Source of the DNA: JBMFLE01 sp049971355
Lineage (GTDB): Bacteria > Patescibacteriota > Patescibacteriia > UBA2591 > UBA4787
Length of the DNA stretch: 46,444 nt
Reading direction: 5' to 3'
Assembly: GCA_049971355.1 (NCBI GenBank)
Contig: JBMFLE010000001.1
Span: 1 to 46,444, forward strand
Of this stretch, positions 7,983 to 16,173 are shown one piece after another. Position 1 is the first letter of the stretch. Every line of letters starts with the position of its first letter. Position numbers and translations under genes: made by a program. The notes beneath the pieces were generated by a model. That model was not told the DNA's origin. It did no database searches and worked only from the letters and a program-made list of their open reading frames with translations.

Positions 7983-8445
7983 ATAGTTTTAAAATCGTCG
8001 GAAGACCAAAATAAAAGCAGATAGTAATAACCATTAAGGCTAACCAATAAACATTAGGCACGCCTAGCCACCAACGGCGATACCACCAAATTTCTAAATT
8101 GTCGCTCCGGAACTTTTTGATGCCGAAGGCCGGATTAAAAACGAACCAGAAAAAATCTTCCAACGTAACCAATGTGAAAAAAAATCCGACAATCAACATT
8201 TCTTTGCGCCAATTCCAGTGGGTAAAAAAGCAGGGTAAATGAATAATCATTAGCAGAAAAATCCACATCATCAAATGGTAACCGGTTAAGGGTCGACCGC
8301 CTAGTAGTTTGGATATCAATTTATTCGTACAACGCCAAGTCGGCAATTTTCCTGCCCAGCCGTTTTCGCCTTCGATCTGGATCTCCCACACAGCCAAAAC
8401 TATGGCTACTACTAAAGTATAAATCAAAAAGACTATAAAGAGCAC
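7981..8445 (-). CDS. Small polytopic membrane protein of unknown function
   Basis: A 154-residue protein with about four hydrophobic segments (near 1-20, 58-75, 83-105 and 130-150) and many Trp and Phe residues. I do not recognise a family. The start is well supported: a GTG codon at 8445 preceded by AAGGAGG five bases upstream, one of the strongest ribosome-binding sites in the window. The gene has its own terminator and is separated from its neighbours, so it is probably monocistronic. Confidence 0.75.
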   Translation of the reverse strand: MLFIVFLIYTLVVAIVLAVWEIQIEGENGWAGKLPTWRCTNKLISKLLGGRPLTGYHLMMWIFLLMIIHLPCFFTHWNWRKEMLIVGFFFTLVTLEDFFWFVFNPAFGIKKFRSDNLEIWWYRRWWLGVPNVYWLALMVITICFYFGLPTILKL

Positions 8446-8528
8446 TTTATCCTCCTTTCTTTTATTTATCTTAAGTATAACAAATTTGTCAAAAAGTCAA
8501 GTCTTTTCCCTGATTATTTTTTGGTTAA

Positions 8529-9842
8529 TCAGGCCCCTAAACTTTTTTGATTTATGATATTTTCAATATTGTATACTCCCATTTTTTCAATTTCAACAAA
8601 GCCTTGCATCGCCGCTTCGGCAAAAGCGCCAACTCGCCAATAATCAAAAAACCATTCGTTGGTATAATGTGGATTTTCTTGACAAATAGCCGCTCCTTTT
8701 TGTAAAAGCCAATCGCGATTAAAATCTTCCTGAGAGCCAATGGTTGGTGCCAAAATTATCGGAATTCCTAAGGCGCTATAAAATACCAATTCGCTCGGTT
8801 TTGTCCATAAAACATCAGTCACTCTTAAAGCCTGATTAAATTTGTCAAAATACTCATTAATTTCTGGGGCCCAAAGAATTTCAATATTCTGACCCAAATA
8901 ATTTTCTAAACCAAAGTGTTTAATCCAATAGAGAAAATGTTTTTTAACTTTTTCTTTAATCCCTGCAGAAAAAATAGTTTTAATTTCTCTGTTTTTAATA
9001 TTATTTAATAAACTTTTAAGAATGACTACCCCCATTTCTTTTTGGGCACCAGCTCCACCAATCGAAAACATTATAGTTAAAGGATGATTAGAATTTTCTG
9101 GTATTTTGCCTAAATATTTTTTAATCAAGACATCATATTGTTGACGATATTCTTTTTTTGGATCTAAATTAATTAAACGATTAGCTAGATCATTTTTAAT
9201 AATTTCCCTATTTGGGCCAATATTTTCTATGGGCAAGGGGTAACCGGTGACAAAGATATTTTCTTTTTTAACACCATAGAGTCGAAGACGATTAGCTGTT
9301 CTCCGGTTTGGGGTAAAGTATTTAATTTTACTTTCTTTAGGATTAAATGGCGCCCAGGTTCTGGCAATATCAGCATCGCAAACCACACAATAAATATCAT
9401 TTGGATAACCCCAAAATTCTGCCATAAAAGCTGGAGTAAAAAAAGTTGAAATAATTGGCAAAGGATTATTTTTTAGGCTCTCTATTAAATGTTTACCCCA
9501 CCCCTTTTTAATTAAAGAACAAATTTGACGTAGCTGAAAACTTGGTTTTGATAAATCCCTTTTTGGATAAAAACTCCAAATTTTTTGAAAACGATTAAAA
9601 AAGCCAAAAATGGCTTCGCCAATCAGAGGAATCCGTTTAAAATCAGAAATAAATTCATAAAATTTGCGGCTTGTTTCCCAAATCCGGCGATCATTTTTTG
9701 GAATTCCAGCGTAATCGTTGGCATTAATCACTTTTCCATTCGGCGCCAAATGTCTTAATGGATAAGCGGTCCGCTGATGGCCATAGCCCATATTAACTGA
9801 AATTACCCAAGCTTTTTGCTGAGATTGATTATTTTCGATCAT
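8529..9842 (-). CDS. GT-B glycosyltransferase related to MGDG synthase/MurG
   Basis: A 437-residue cytoplasmic or membrane-associated protein. The N-terminus holds MGYGHQRTA (about 18-26), matching the GxGHxxAA motif of the MGDG-synthase/processive diacylglycerol glucosyltransferase group. The C-terminal half has the donor-side signature TKPSELVFYSALGIPIILAP followed by SQEDFNRDWLLQKGAAI, as in MurG-like GT-B enzymes. No transmembrane helix is seen. It probably transfers a sugar from a nucleotide donor to a lipid acceptor, but neither substrate can be read. It stands alone, with repeats upstream. Confidence 0.65.
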   Translation of the reverse strand: MIENNQSQQKAWVISVNMGYGHQRTAYPLRHLAPNGKVINANDYAGIPKNDRRIWETSRKFYEFISDFKRIPLIGEAIFGFFNRFQKIWSFYPKRDLSKPSFQLRQICSLIKKGWGKHLIESLKNNPLPIISTFFTPAFMAEFWGYPNDIYCVVCDADIARTWAPFNPKESKIKYFTPNRRTANRLRLYGVKKENIFVTGYPLPIENIGPNREIIKNDLANRLINLDPKKEYRQQYDVLIKKYLGKIPENSNHPLTIMFSIGGAGAQKEMGVVILKSLLNNIKNREIKTIFSAGIKEKVKKHFLYWIKHFGLENYLGQNIEILWAPEINEYFDKFNQALRVTDVLWTKPSELVFYSALGIPIILAPTIGSQEDFNRDWLLQKGAAICQENPHYTNEWFFDYWRVGAFAEAAMQGFVEIEKMGVYNIENIINQKSLGA

Positions 9843-10182
9843 ACTATAAAATTAACAAATTTAAAATGATTGAGCAAGACAATTAATCCATTCTTTAATC
9901 TTATTCACTAATTTTAGAAGTGGATTACCTCGTAAATTTATTGAGGGAACAGGCACCGGCCTTGATAAGGATGTCATTGCGAGCCCTGACGAAGTCAGGG
10001 CGAAGCAATCTCTGTCTCCCTTTGTCATTGCGAGGAGCGGAGCGACGAAGCAATCTCAATCGTTATGGGATTGCTTCGGTCGTCCGCCTAAGGGCGGACT
10101 CCCTTGCAATGACGGACGAAAGAGATTGCTTCGGGCTAAAGCCCTGGCCATGACGGAAAAAAAGGAGCGAGTTAATAGTTTA
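9843..10182. repeat. Spacer with nested palindromic repeats of the TCATTGCGAG type
   Basis: Positions 9973-10155 hold at least two units that begin TCATTGCGAG and contain GAAGCAATCTC or its complement GAGATTGCTTC. A core from about 10048 to 10115 is repeated almost exactly at 23468-23537, including the small hairpin GTCCGCCTAAGGGCGGAC. The arms would fold into long cruciforms. Repeats that start this way occur between genes in many bacterial genomes. No ORF is credible here. Confidence 0.75.
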
Positions 10183-10209
10183 TTTGTACTATCTAACCAA
10201 TTCGGTAAC
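10183..10209 (-). repeat. IS-end-like sequence, inverted copy of 1-27
   Basis: Exact reverse complement of the first 27 bases of the window. On the minus strand it follows the stop of the transposase remnant by about 50 bases, the expected place for an IS right end. Confidence 0.6.
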
Positions 10210-10258
10210 GAAATGATTAGATGTTAAATTAATTTCCTCAATTTGACCTTGATTAGTT

Positions 10259-10391
10259 TTAGTTGAGGGGTCTCGACCTTTTAAAGTCTTCTAATTCTAA
10301 TTTTAGTAGTTTTTCAGTAGGTATCAAGTAGTTAATTCCTTCATGTTTTCTCTCTTGATTGTAGTAACACATAAATAAACTGGTGAAGTTT
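10259..10391 (-). pseudogene. C-terminal remnant of an integrase-core (DDE) transposase
   Basis: On the minus strand an open frame ending at TAA (10259-10261) reads FMCYYNQERKHEGINYLIP and then a charged tail. This matches the C-terminus of IS3/IS481-type transposases (YYNxxRxHxxLxxxxP). Sequence upstream loses the family pattern and runs into GGAGGTCGGGACTCC-type repeats, so the catalytic DDE part is missing. It is a dead fragment. Confidence 0.7.
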
Positions 10392-10524
10392 GAGATTGGA
10401 ACAGCCGTCGGAGACCGGGACTCCGATTATGTTATGGAACTGGCGGAGGTCGGGACTCCAATTACATTCTACCAAACCGTTACCAAACTGGTTAGCAATT
10501 ACAGTTTATTATATTTTGTGAAGC

Positions 10525-10554
10525 CAAAGACCTGTGAATATTCACAGGTCTTTG
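10525..10554 (-). terminator. 30-base perfect palindrome, probable tRNA-Phe terminator
   Basis: CAAAGACCTGTGAA, TA, then the exact reverse complement. It lies 3 bases beyond the 3' end of tRNA-Phe. A hairpin here could end the tRNA transcript, although the following T-run is only three bases. Confidence 0.5.
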
Positions 10555-10557
10555 ATA

Positions 10558-10629
10558 TGCCAGGGGGCAGAATCGAACTGCCGACGCCAGGATTTTCAGT
10601 CCTGCGCTCTACCACTGAGCTACCCTGGC
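10558..10629 (-). tRNA. tRNA-Phe (anticodon GAA)
   Basis: A 72-base cloverleaf: acceptor GCCAGGG/CCCTGGC, anticodon stem CAGGA/TCCTG with loop CTGAAAA, G18G19 in the D-loop and T-loop TTCGATT. Discriminator A, with no encoded CCA. Confidence 0.95.
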
Positions 10630-10741
10630 AAAAGAGAAGTTGATTGACACCGGTCATTACCCCAAAAAACGCTGAATTGAAAGTTAATAATTTCGCAACA
10701 ACTCGAAAATTTTAAAAGCGGTGACTATCCTCTTGTTTATT

Positions 10742-10815
10742 TGGTGGGCGACCAAGGAATCGAACCCTGTTTTCTTCCGTGTAAAGGAAGTGTTTTACCA
10801 TTAAACTAGTCGCCC
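10742..10815 (-). tRNA. tRNA-Val (anticodon TAC), CCA encoded
   Basis: Acceptor GGGCGAC/GTCGCCC, anticodon stem CTTCC/GGAAG with loop TTTACAC, canonical G18G19 and T-loop TTCGATT. ACCA follows the acceptor, so CCA is encoded, unlike in most tRNAs of this window. Confidence 0.95.
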
Positions 10816-10827
10816 GGTCGCCAAAAG

Positions 10828-10898
10828 TGGACCCGCGGGGAGTCGCACCCCGGACTCCTCCATGCCATAGAGGTGTTTTACTGCTAGACTACGGGCCC
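10828..10898 (-). tRNA. tRNA-Ala (anticodon GGC) with A18 and G55
   Basis: Acceptor GGGCCCG/CGGGTCC contains the G3-U70 pair that identifies alanine tRNA. The anticodon stem CCTCT/GGAGG carries loop ATGGCAT. The T-loop is TGCGACT instead of TTCGANT, so position 55 is G (base 10846). The D-loop reads AGCAGTA with A at position 18 (10882). No CCA is encoded. Confidence 0.93.
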
Positions 10899-10911
10899 AA
10901 TTTTTAATCAG

Positions 10912-11904
10912 CTAAAACCAATTAAAAAGTTTGGCAATAAAGAGGATATAAACAAGAAAATAAAAACTACCTTCCCAAATATGAATTTTACTTGAAATTC
11001 CTGAAATAACAAAAAGAAGTGTTGCTAAAGCCATGGTTGGGATACCAATCGCAAAAGTTTGACCATCAACTGACAAAACATGAAATAAGGCAGGAAAACC
11101 AATGACTACCAAACCATTAAAAACATTTGAACCCAAAATATTGCCAACAGCAATTTCTGACTTCTTCTTTAAAGCTGCTTTAACAGAAACTAATAATTCT
11201 GGGAGAGAAGTGCCAATTGCTACTGCGGTGACGGTAATTATTCCAGTTGCAACCTTTAAAATTTCTGAAAGCTTAATTAAAGCATTAATTAAATATTGAG
11301 CGCCTGCCAACAAAGCAAGAATTCCAATTATTAAGAGAAAAAAATCTTTAAAATTAAGTTTTGGCCGAGCCGGTATTTCTTTTTTAAGAATAATTATTTT
11401 TCTTCTTGTAACGCGATCAGGCAAAACTTCTTCAACTCCTTCCATTTTTTCCTCCTTCCTTTCTGAAACAGTGTAAAAAAGATAAATAACATAAGTAATA
11501 ATCAATAAAATTGATTCACCAAGAGTGACTTGTCGATCCCAAACAACGCCTATCACTAAAACTGTACTAATAGCCAGTAAAGGTAAATCTAAATCAATTA
11601 AATTTTTCTGAACAATTATTTTTCGAGCAAAGATTGCTGAAAGACCAATGATGAGTAAAATATTAGCGATATTAGAGCCAATAGCATTCGCTACCGGCAC
11701 ATCTGATACACCCTTAAAGACTGCTACTGATGAAGAAATAAGTTCTGGGAAGGAAGTGCCAACCCCAACAATTGTGATACCAATAATGAAGGGTGAAATA
11801 CCAATAGCCAGACCAATTTTTTCCGCACTAACAATTAACCAATCAGCGCCCTTAATTAGCACAAAAAGTGAAATAATGAAAATAATAATCCAAAAAATAA
11901 GCAT
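10912..11904 (-). CDS. Ca2+/cation antiporter (CaCA family, Na+/Ca2+ exchanger-like)
   Basis: A membrane antiporter of about 330 residues with the two inverted alpha repeats of the family: GVGTSFPELISSSVAV followed by AIGSNIANILLIIG, and AIGTSLPELLVSVKAAL followed by ILGSNVFNGLVVIG. About ten hydrophobic segments surround a charged cytoplasmic loop (near residues 145-180). I place the start at ATG 11904 (MLIFWIII). A longer frame to 11988 would overlap tRNA-Leu and adds no family-like sequence. It probably exports Ca2+ or another cation in exchange for Na+ or H+. It is flanked by tRNA genes on the same strand. Confidence 0.9.
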   Translation of the reverse strand: MLIFWIIIFIISLFVLIKGADWLIVSAEKIGLAIGISPFIIGITIVGVGTSFPELISSSVAVFKGVSDVPVANAIGSNIANILLIIGLSAIFARKIIVQKNLIDLDLPLLAISTVLVIGVVWDRQVTLGESILLIITYVIYLFYTVSERKEEKMEGVEEVLPDRVTRRKIIILKKEIPARPKLNFKDFFLLIIGILALLAGAQYLINALIKLSEILKVATGIITVTAVAIGTSLPELLVSVKAALKKKSEIAVGNILGSNVFNGLVVIGFPALFHVLSVDGQTFAIGIPTMALATLLFVISGISSKIHIWEGSFYFLVYILFIAKLFNWF

Positions 11905-11961
11905 AATTTTAATTTTATCCCGAGCGCATAGATTAACTATTACTCGCACCTGGTTAATAAA

Positions 11962-12045
11962 TGCCGGGAGGGAGATTCGCACTCCCACGACCCAAACGGG
12001 TCACAGGTCCTCAGCCTGTTGTGTCTACTATTCCACCACCCCGGC
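11962..12045 (-). tRNA. tRNA-Leu (anticodon GAG) with A18 and G55
   Basis: A class II tRNA of 84 bases with a long variable arm (GACCCGTTTGGGTC). Acceptor GCCGGGG/TCCCGGC, anticodon stem ACAGG/CCTGT with loop CTGAGGA. The T-loop is TGCGAAT (G55 at 11980) and the D-loop AATAGTAGAC has A18 (12029). It begins one base after the rplS stop codon. No CCA is encoded. Confidence 0.95.
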
Positions 12046-12046
12046 T

Positions 12047-12376
12047 TTATTTTATTTCGTTCAGTTTCTTTTTGTATCTTCTCAAATAATATAGTTTAGC
12101 TCGTCTCACTTTGTATTTTTTGATTATTTCAATATTAACAATGGTTGGCGAATGAAGAGGATAAATTTTTTCTGCCCCGATTCCGTCAGCGGCAATTTTG
12201 CGGACAGTAAAAGTCGCGCCTGGTTGATTGCCACCTTTGCGAGCAATTACAATTCCTTCAAAAATCTGAATTCTTTCTTTCGGGTTGCCTTTGGCATCTA
12301 ATTCTTTTATTTTTTGATGAACCCGAACTAACATTCCAGGCTTAATTTCTAGTAATTGTTTTTTTTCTTCTGTCAT
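12047..12376 (-). CDS. rplS: 50S ribosomal protein L19
   Basis: A 109-residue protein slightly shorter than typical L19. It lies at the 30S-50S interface. Family sequence is clear throughout: KPGMLVRVHQKI, RIQIFEGIVIARKGG, FTVRKIAADGIGAEKIYPLHSP and the basic end KKYKVRRAKLYYLR. The usual partners trmD and rimM are absent. Instead gmk lies upstream and tRNA-Leu starts one base past the stop. No Shine-Dalgarno sequence is seen before the ATG at 12376. Confidence 0.96.
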   Translation of the reverse strand: MTEEKKQLLEIKPGMLVRVHQKIKELDAKGNPKERIQIFEGIVIARKGGNQPGATFTVRKIAADGIGAEKIYPLHSPTIVNIEIIKKYKVRRAKLYYLRRYKKKLNEIK

Positions 12377-12448
12377 AAAATTATGGATACTGATGGATAT
12401 TAATTAATATATAATAAAATAATATTTTTAGGAAGAGGCTTTATTTAT

Positions 12449-13003
12449 TTAAGCCTCTAAAATGATTTTTTTAATTTGCCGAACAGTCTTTTCTAATTTC
12501 CCTTCTTCATTTTTAACTACATAATCCCATTGATCTAAAGTAGACAATTCCTTCTCAGCCTCAGCTAATCTTTTTTTAATTACTTCTTCTGAATCTTGAC
12601 CGCGAGTACGCAATCTTTTTTCTAAAATTTCAAGTGAGGGCGGAATAATGAAAATCACTATTACTTCAGGAAATTTATTTTTAATTGTCTTGGCTCCTTG
12701 ATAGTCAATTTTGAGAATAACTGGTTTATCTTCCTTTAAGAGTTTTTCAACATCCTTTTTCTGTAAGCCATAATAATAACCATAAACCAATGCCCATTCT
12801 AACAATTCATTATTTTGAATCATTTTTTCAAATTCTTCTTTTGAGACAAAATGGTAGGGACGACCTTCAGATTCACCTGACCGCATTGGTCGAGTGGTGG
12901 TGGTAATAACCCAATTAAAATTTAAATTTTCCTTCCTTAAACCTTCAATCACTGAATCTTTTCCTGCTCCGGAAAGACCAGAAATAACAAAAAGTTTAGA
13001 CAT
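12449..13003 (-). CDS. gmk: Guanylate kinase
   Basis: A 184-residue enzyme that phosphorylates GMP to GDP with ATP. The P-loop GLSGAGKDS lies at the N-terminus, followed by TTRPMRSGESEGRPYHFVS (GMP-binding region) and later RLRTRGQDSEEVIKKRL (the lid). I choose ATG 13003 because GGAGG lies five bases upstream; a longer frame to 13024 has no ribosome-binding site. The P-loop has Asp after Lys where Ser, Gly or Thr is more common. It precedes rplS on the minus strand with a gap of 72 bases. Confidence 0.93.
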   Translation of the reverse strand: MSKLFVISGLSGAGKDSVIEGLRKENLNFNWVITTTTRPMRSGESEGRPYHFVSKEEFEKMIQNNELLEWALVYGYYYGLQKKDVEKLLKEDKPVILKIDYQGAKTIKNKFPEVIVIFIIPPSLEILEKRLRTRGQDSEEVIKKRLAEAEKELSTLDQWDYVVKNEEGKLEKTVRQIKKIILEA

Positions 13004-13018
13004 AAAATCCTCCATTTG

Positions 13019-13140
13019 ACTCATCCTTCATTTTGTTCAGGACTCGCTTATGGTCTTCGTTCTTCAATTCATTCAGAACTACGACCTTTCGCTCAGAACG
13101 AGTCGAATGTCCTGAGCGAGTAAAGCGAGTCGAAGGATTT
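13019..13140. repeat. Intergenic repeat with GAGCGAGTAAAGCGAGTCGAAGG motif
   Basis: The 120-base spacer between gmk and the pseudouridine synthase is made of short repeated words (CCTTCATTTTGTTCAGGACTCG, GTCCTGAGCGAG, GCGAGTCGAAGGA) that can pair with each other across the spacer. It looks like an interspersed palindromic element, with no coding signal. Confidence 0.5.
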
Positions 13141-13854
13141 TTATTTTAACTCACTTAAAAAATCATTTAGCTCAATTGGTAATTCACTTTTAAACTCTCT
13201 CCATTTTCCTTCTAAATCATAAAATCCTAAATAACTGGCGTGTAAAAAAATTCGAGTTAATTTACAATTTACAATTTTCAATTTACAATATTTTTTATCA
13301 TTTACAATCGGGCAGCCGATTGCTTTCAAATGGACCCTGATTTGATGTGTCCGACCAGTCAATGGTTTTACTTTTAATAGGGTATAATTTTTAAATTTTT
13401 GTATTATTTCATATTCAGTGATAGCCGGTTTTTCTAATTTAATTCCCTTTCGATACTTAACTGCCACTAATTTTCCTTTTTTTGTTCGGCCAATTGGTAA
13501 ATCAATTACACCCTTTTCTTCTGAGGGTTGACCATGAACTAAGGCTAAATATTCTTTCTTTATTTTATTTTCTGAAAATTGTTTAATCAAATGTTCATAC
13601 ATTCTCTTTGTTCTGGCAATAACCATTAAACCAGAAACCTCTTTATCTAAACGGTGAACAATACCCGATCTACTTTTTTCACCAACATTTTTAATTTCCG
13701 GATAATTTTCCAAAAGCCAATCAACCAAAGTTTTTTCTTTTGAATATTTTGTTGGATGAACAAGCAGTCCAGCTGGCTTATCTATAATTAGAAAATCATC
13801 ATCCTGATAGATAATATCTATATCAAATTTTGAAAAAAAGTCAAGTATGGCCAT
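13141..13854 (-). CDS. RluA/RluD-family pseudouridine synthase
   Basis: A 237-residue enzyme that isomerises uridine to pseudouridine in structured RNA, probably 23S rRNA. The catalytic motif GIVHRLDKEVSGLMVIA (catalytic Asp in RLD) is present, with YLALVHGQPSEEKGVIDLPIG and PLTGRTHQIRVHLKAIGCPI further on. The N-terminal S4 domain of classic RluD is missing; the protein begins directly with the catalytic domain. Substrate positions cannot be assigned. Note that TruB, the usual T-loop Psi55 enzyme, belongs to a different family. Confidence 0.92.
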   Translation of the reverse strand: MAILDFFSKFDIDIIYQDDDFLIIDKPAGLLVHPTKYSKEKTLVDWLLENYPEIKNVGEKSRSGIVHRLDKEVSGLMVIARTKRMYEHLIKQFSENKIKKEYLALVHGQPSEEKGVIDLPIGRTKKGKLVAVKYRKGIKLEKPAITEYEIIQKFKNYTLLKVKPLTGRTHQIRVHLKAIGCPIVNDKKYCKLKIVNCKLTRIFLHASYLGFYDLEGKWREFKSELPIELNDFLSELK

Positions 13855-13881
13855 AGTTAATATTCTAACAAAAAACGAGAA

Positions 13882-13907
13882 AAGGGGGAGATGTCTATCT
13901 CCCCCTT
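13882..13907 (-). terminator. Rho-independent terminator
   Basis: An 11-bp stem AAGGGGGAGAT/ATCTCCCCCTT with a 4-base loop is followed on the minus strand by TTTTCTCGTTTTTT. It ends the 712-residue gene just upstream of the pseudouridine synthase gene. Confidence 0.85.
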
Positions 13908-13928
13908 CCGAGCAAGCGCTGCAGGATG

Positions 13929-16067
13929 TTATTTGGAGGGGTAATATTTAAGCACTACCCGGGTTAAATTATTCCTATTATCAGTATGAATCCGAGTAAT
14001 CCAAAAACCAAGATCCGGAATTAACATTCTGGAGGCTTCATAATTCGTCTGTTCTTCCAGGCACGAATTTAGTTTGGCCAGTATTCCTTTATAAACCATG
14101 GCATAGGCAACATGCAAGTGCCCGCAATCAATGCGTCGAGCTCCTGAGGTAGCATTTTTAGCCACTATCCGCTCAACCACCTGCTGAAGACGATAAGACA
14201 AGCCAAAAGGAATGCCGCCGGTGGGATGAAAGAGCATGACCTTAATCTTTTTTATCTCAGTAACTCCTTTATTCGCTTTATTGCTCTTCGCCCTGCCATT
14301 TTTCGGTCGATCACCAATATATTCGATATATCCATAACCCTTGGCGTGAAGTTTCTCAACAAAATGTTCGACCATATCGTGTCCAACCCTAAGAAGCTTT
14401 GCCTCATGGCTTGAACCTCGAATAATATAAGTCGGAATCCTCCAACGCGGCCAAATCCTTACGCCGTGGTCAACTTGTTCATCAGCGCCCCGGTCTATTA
14501 ATTCCTGATCTTGTCCTGGATGATTATCCACGCCGTCAAAAATATCCCCTGTGCAGATTACAGCATCCGGCTTCAGCTTTTCCCTTTCAATAATTTTTTC
14601 AATTTCCGGTAATATTTCATCCGCTCTCGACTCTTCATTACCAATGTGTAAGTCAGAAAAATCCACAGTTTTATGGCTATTGACATAAAGCCTATCCAAT
14701 GGAATCGGCTGATATTTTTTAACCCAAGGTTTCTTTAATTGATAATAACCATTTTCTTCTTTGATGGCCAATCTCTTTCTCAGAGATTCAATAATTTTCT
14801 GGACTTCTGATTTAGGTTTATTTGTCAATCTTGATAAAGCGCCCAGTCGACGAGGAAAATCTGAAATAGCCGCAATAATTTTCTTCTTATCCTCGCTTAA
14901 ATCGTCAGGAAAATTGTTGTCTTCAAAATAATCTCCGATTTTCTGATAAGCAGTAAGGGTTGAACATTCAACCTCTAAATCTTTAAGCGTACCATCTTGA
15001 TTAAAATCAAGAGACAAAATCACAAATCCTATTTCATGACTGCCGCCTCTCCTTTTTTTAGTCATTTTAGATGGTGGTAAGCTGTAAAGTGAGGGCAATT
15101 GTATAACATCAATGTCGTTGTCGTCTAATTTTTTCTCTCGTTTTGTTGATCTAGGTTTATAACTAAAAACATGTGAACCGGCCAAAACTAAAACGTCTGG
15201 TCTATATTTCTCAATAATTGGCGTGATGGCGCTTTGATAATTTTCTGCTGTCCCTTGAGCAGTATAACTCTTGGTATAGGGCGTATTTTCGCCGCTGTCC
15301 GCGACTATCAGTCTACAATTGTCGCTACCAATCGGAAAAACTTGTTCTATGTCTCCGGCATAGACGAAATTCTTAACTTGCTGGCAAATGGCGGCAATAA
15401 TATTTTGACCATATTCTGTTTTATGGCGCATATCTCGTTCACCGCCAACAACATAAACCTTAAATGGTAGATTCGCTGCTAGCCGCGAAAGATGTTTGAC
15501 AGCAAATTTAACCTGATCTTCAAAATAGTAGCCCCCCCTGAATTTCTTCTTCTTTTTCTTAGACTGTTTGCCCTCATTATCAGTCTCGCCTTTATCGTCA
15601 ATCTCTTTTTCAGGAAAATCACCTAATCTTTCCATAAAATCGCTCCCATCCTTTCTTCCGGGTCGCCCACCAGTCAGATCGACAACCACAGCAAAATTCA
15701 CATTTTCTTTTTTAAAATATTCAAATGCTGTAGCTAAAATAGTGCCCTGAAAAGTTTTTAGCCCAATGCCAACTTTCGCCAGAAAACCAATCTTAAGAGT
15801 CCTTCTCTTTGTTCCTTTTAATTTTATTGGTTCTCCAGGAATTGGCTCGCGCCTAAGAACGAGAAGGTCGCCCCTTTCCACGATGTCATAGCCATGCCGT
15901 TCTCTCAATTCACTGACAAAATAGTAAACATTTATCTTGGCAATACCGAGATGTTCACTGACCTCGCGAACGGTTCGACTACCCCCTTTCAACCAATCAA
16001 TGAATTCCCTAACTTTAACTGATTGAGTAGCAGCGGGTGTCGGGTATCTGGTCTTAATTTTTCCCAT
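13929..16067 (-). CDS. Tandem winged-helix/metallophosphoesterase protein, first copy degenerate
   Basis: A 712-residue protein I do not recognise as a named family. It appears to be two copies of the same unit. Unit 1: helix-turn-helix (about 16-75) plus a phosphoesterase-like domain (about 90-375). Unit 2: helix-turn-helix (about 390-445) plus a calcineurin-type domain (about 465-712). Unit 2 keeps the metal motifs DLHIG (472-476), GDIFDG (507-512), GSSHE (551-555), FHPTGG (613-618) and GHLH (649-652). In GSSHE a Ser replaces the usual Asn of GNHE/D. Unit 1 aligns but has KVGIG, DLTGG, GGERD, ADSGENT and GSHV at these places, so it should not bind metals. A Lys-rich linker lies at 168-176. 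The start is ATG 16067 behind AAGGAGGT. It is possibly a DNA-linked nuclease or phosphoesterase; the function is unknown. Confidence 0.8.
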   Translation of the reverse strand: MGKIKTRYPTPAATQSVKVREFIDWLKGGSRTVREVSEHLGIAKINVYYFVSELRERHGYDIVERGDLLVLRREPIPGEPIKLKGTKRRTLKIGFLAKVGIGLKTFQGTILATAFEYFKKENVNFAVVVDLTGGRPGRKDGSDFMERLGDFPEKEIDDKGETDNEGKQSKKKKKKFRGGYYFEDQVKFAVKHLSRLAANLPFKVYVVGGERDMRHKTEYGQNIIAAICQQVKNFVYAGDIEQVFPIGSDNCRLIVADSGENTPYTKSYTAQGTAENYQSAITPIIEKYRPDVLVLAGSHVFSYKPRSTKREKKLDDNDIDVIQLPSLYSLPPSKMTKKRRGGSHEIGFVILSLDFNQDGTLKDLEVECSTLTAYQKIGDYFEDNNFPDDLSEDKKKIIAAISDFPRRLGALSRLTNKPKSEVQKIIESLRKRLAIKEENGYYQLKKPWVKKYQPIPLDRLYVNSHKTVDFSDLHIGNEESRADEILPEIEKIIEREKLKPDAVICTGDIFDGVDNHPGQDQELIDRGADEQVDHGVRIWPRWRIPTYIIRGSSHEAKLLRVGHDMVEHFVEKLHAKGYGYIEYIGDRPKNGRAKSNKANKGVTEIKKIKVMLFHPTGGIPFGLSYRLQQVVERIVAKNATSGARRIDCGHLHVAYAMVYKGILAKLNSCLEEQTNYEASRMLIPDLGFWITRIHTDNRNNLTRVVLKYYPSK

Positions 16068-16173
16068 TTCCTACCTCCTTTTAAATATCTATTTTTAGTA
16101 TAGAATAAATAAAAAAAATTGTCAACATAAATCTGTAAACAATTTTGTCGTGGGCTACAAAATACTACCGTAC

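Noticed and set aside
9973..10155. CRISPR array
   Set aside because: The repeated units are palindromic, contiguous and of unequal length, without regular spacers, and no cas gene is nearby.
10383..10643. 86-residue ORF on the plus strand
   Set aside because: It crosses tRNA-Phe, its terminator palindrome and the transposase remnant on the opposite strand, with no motif.
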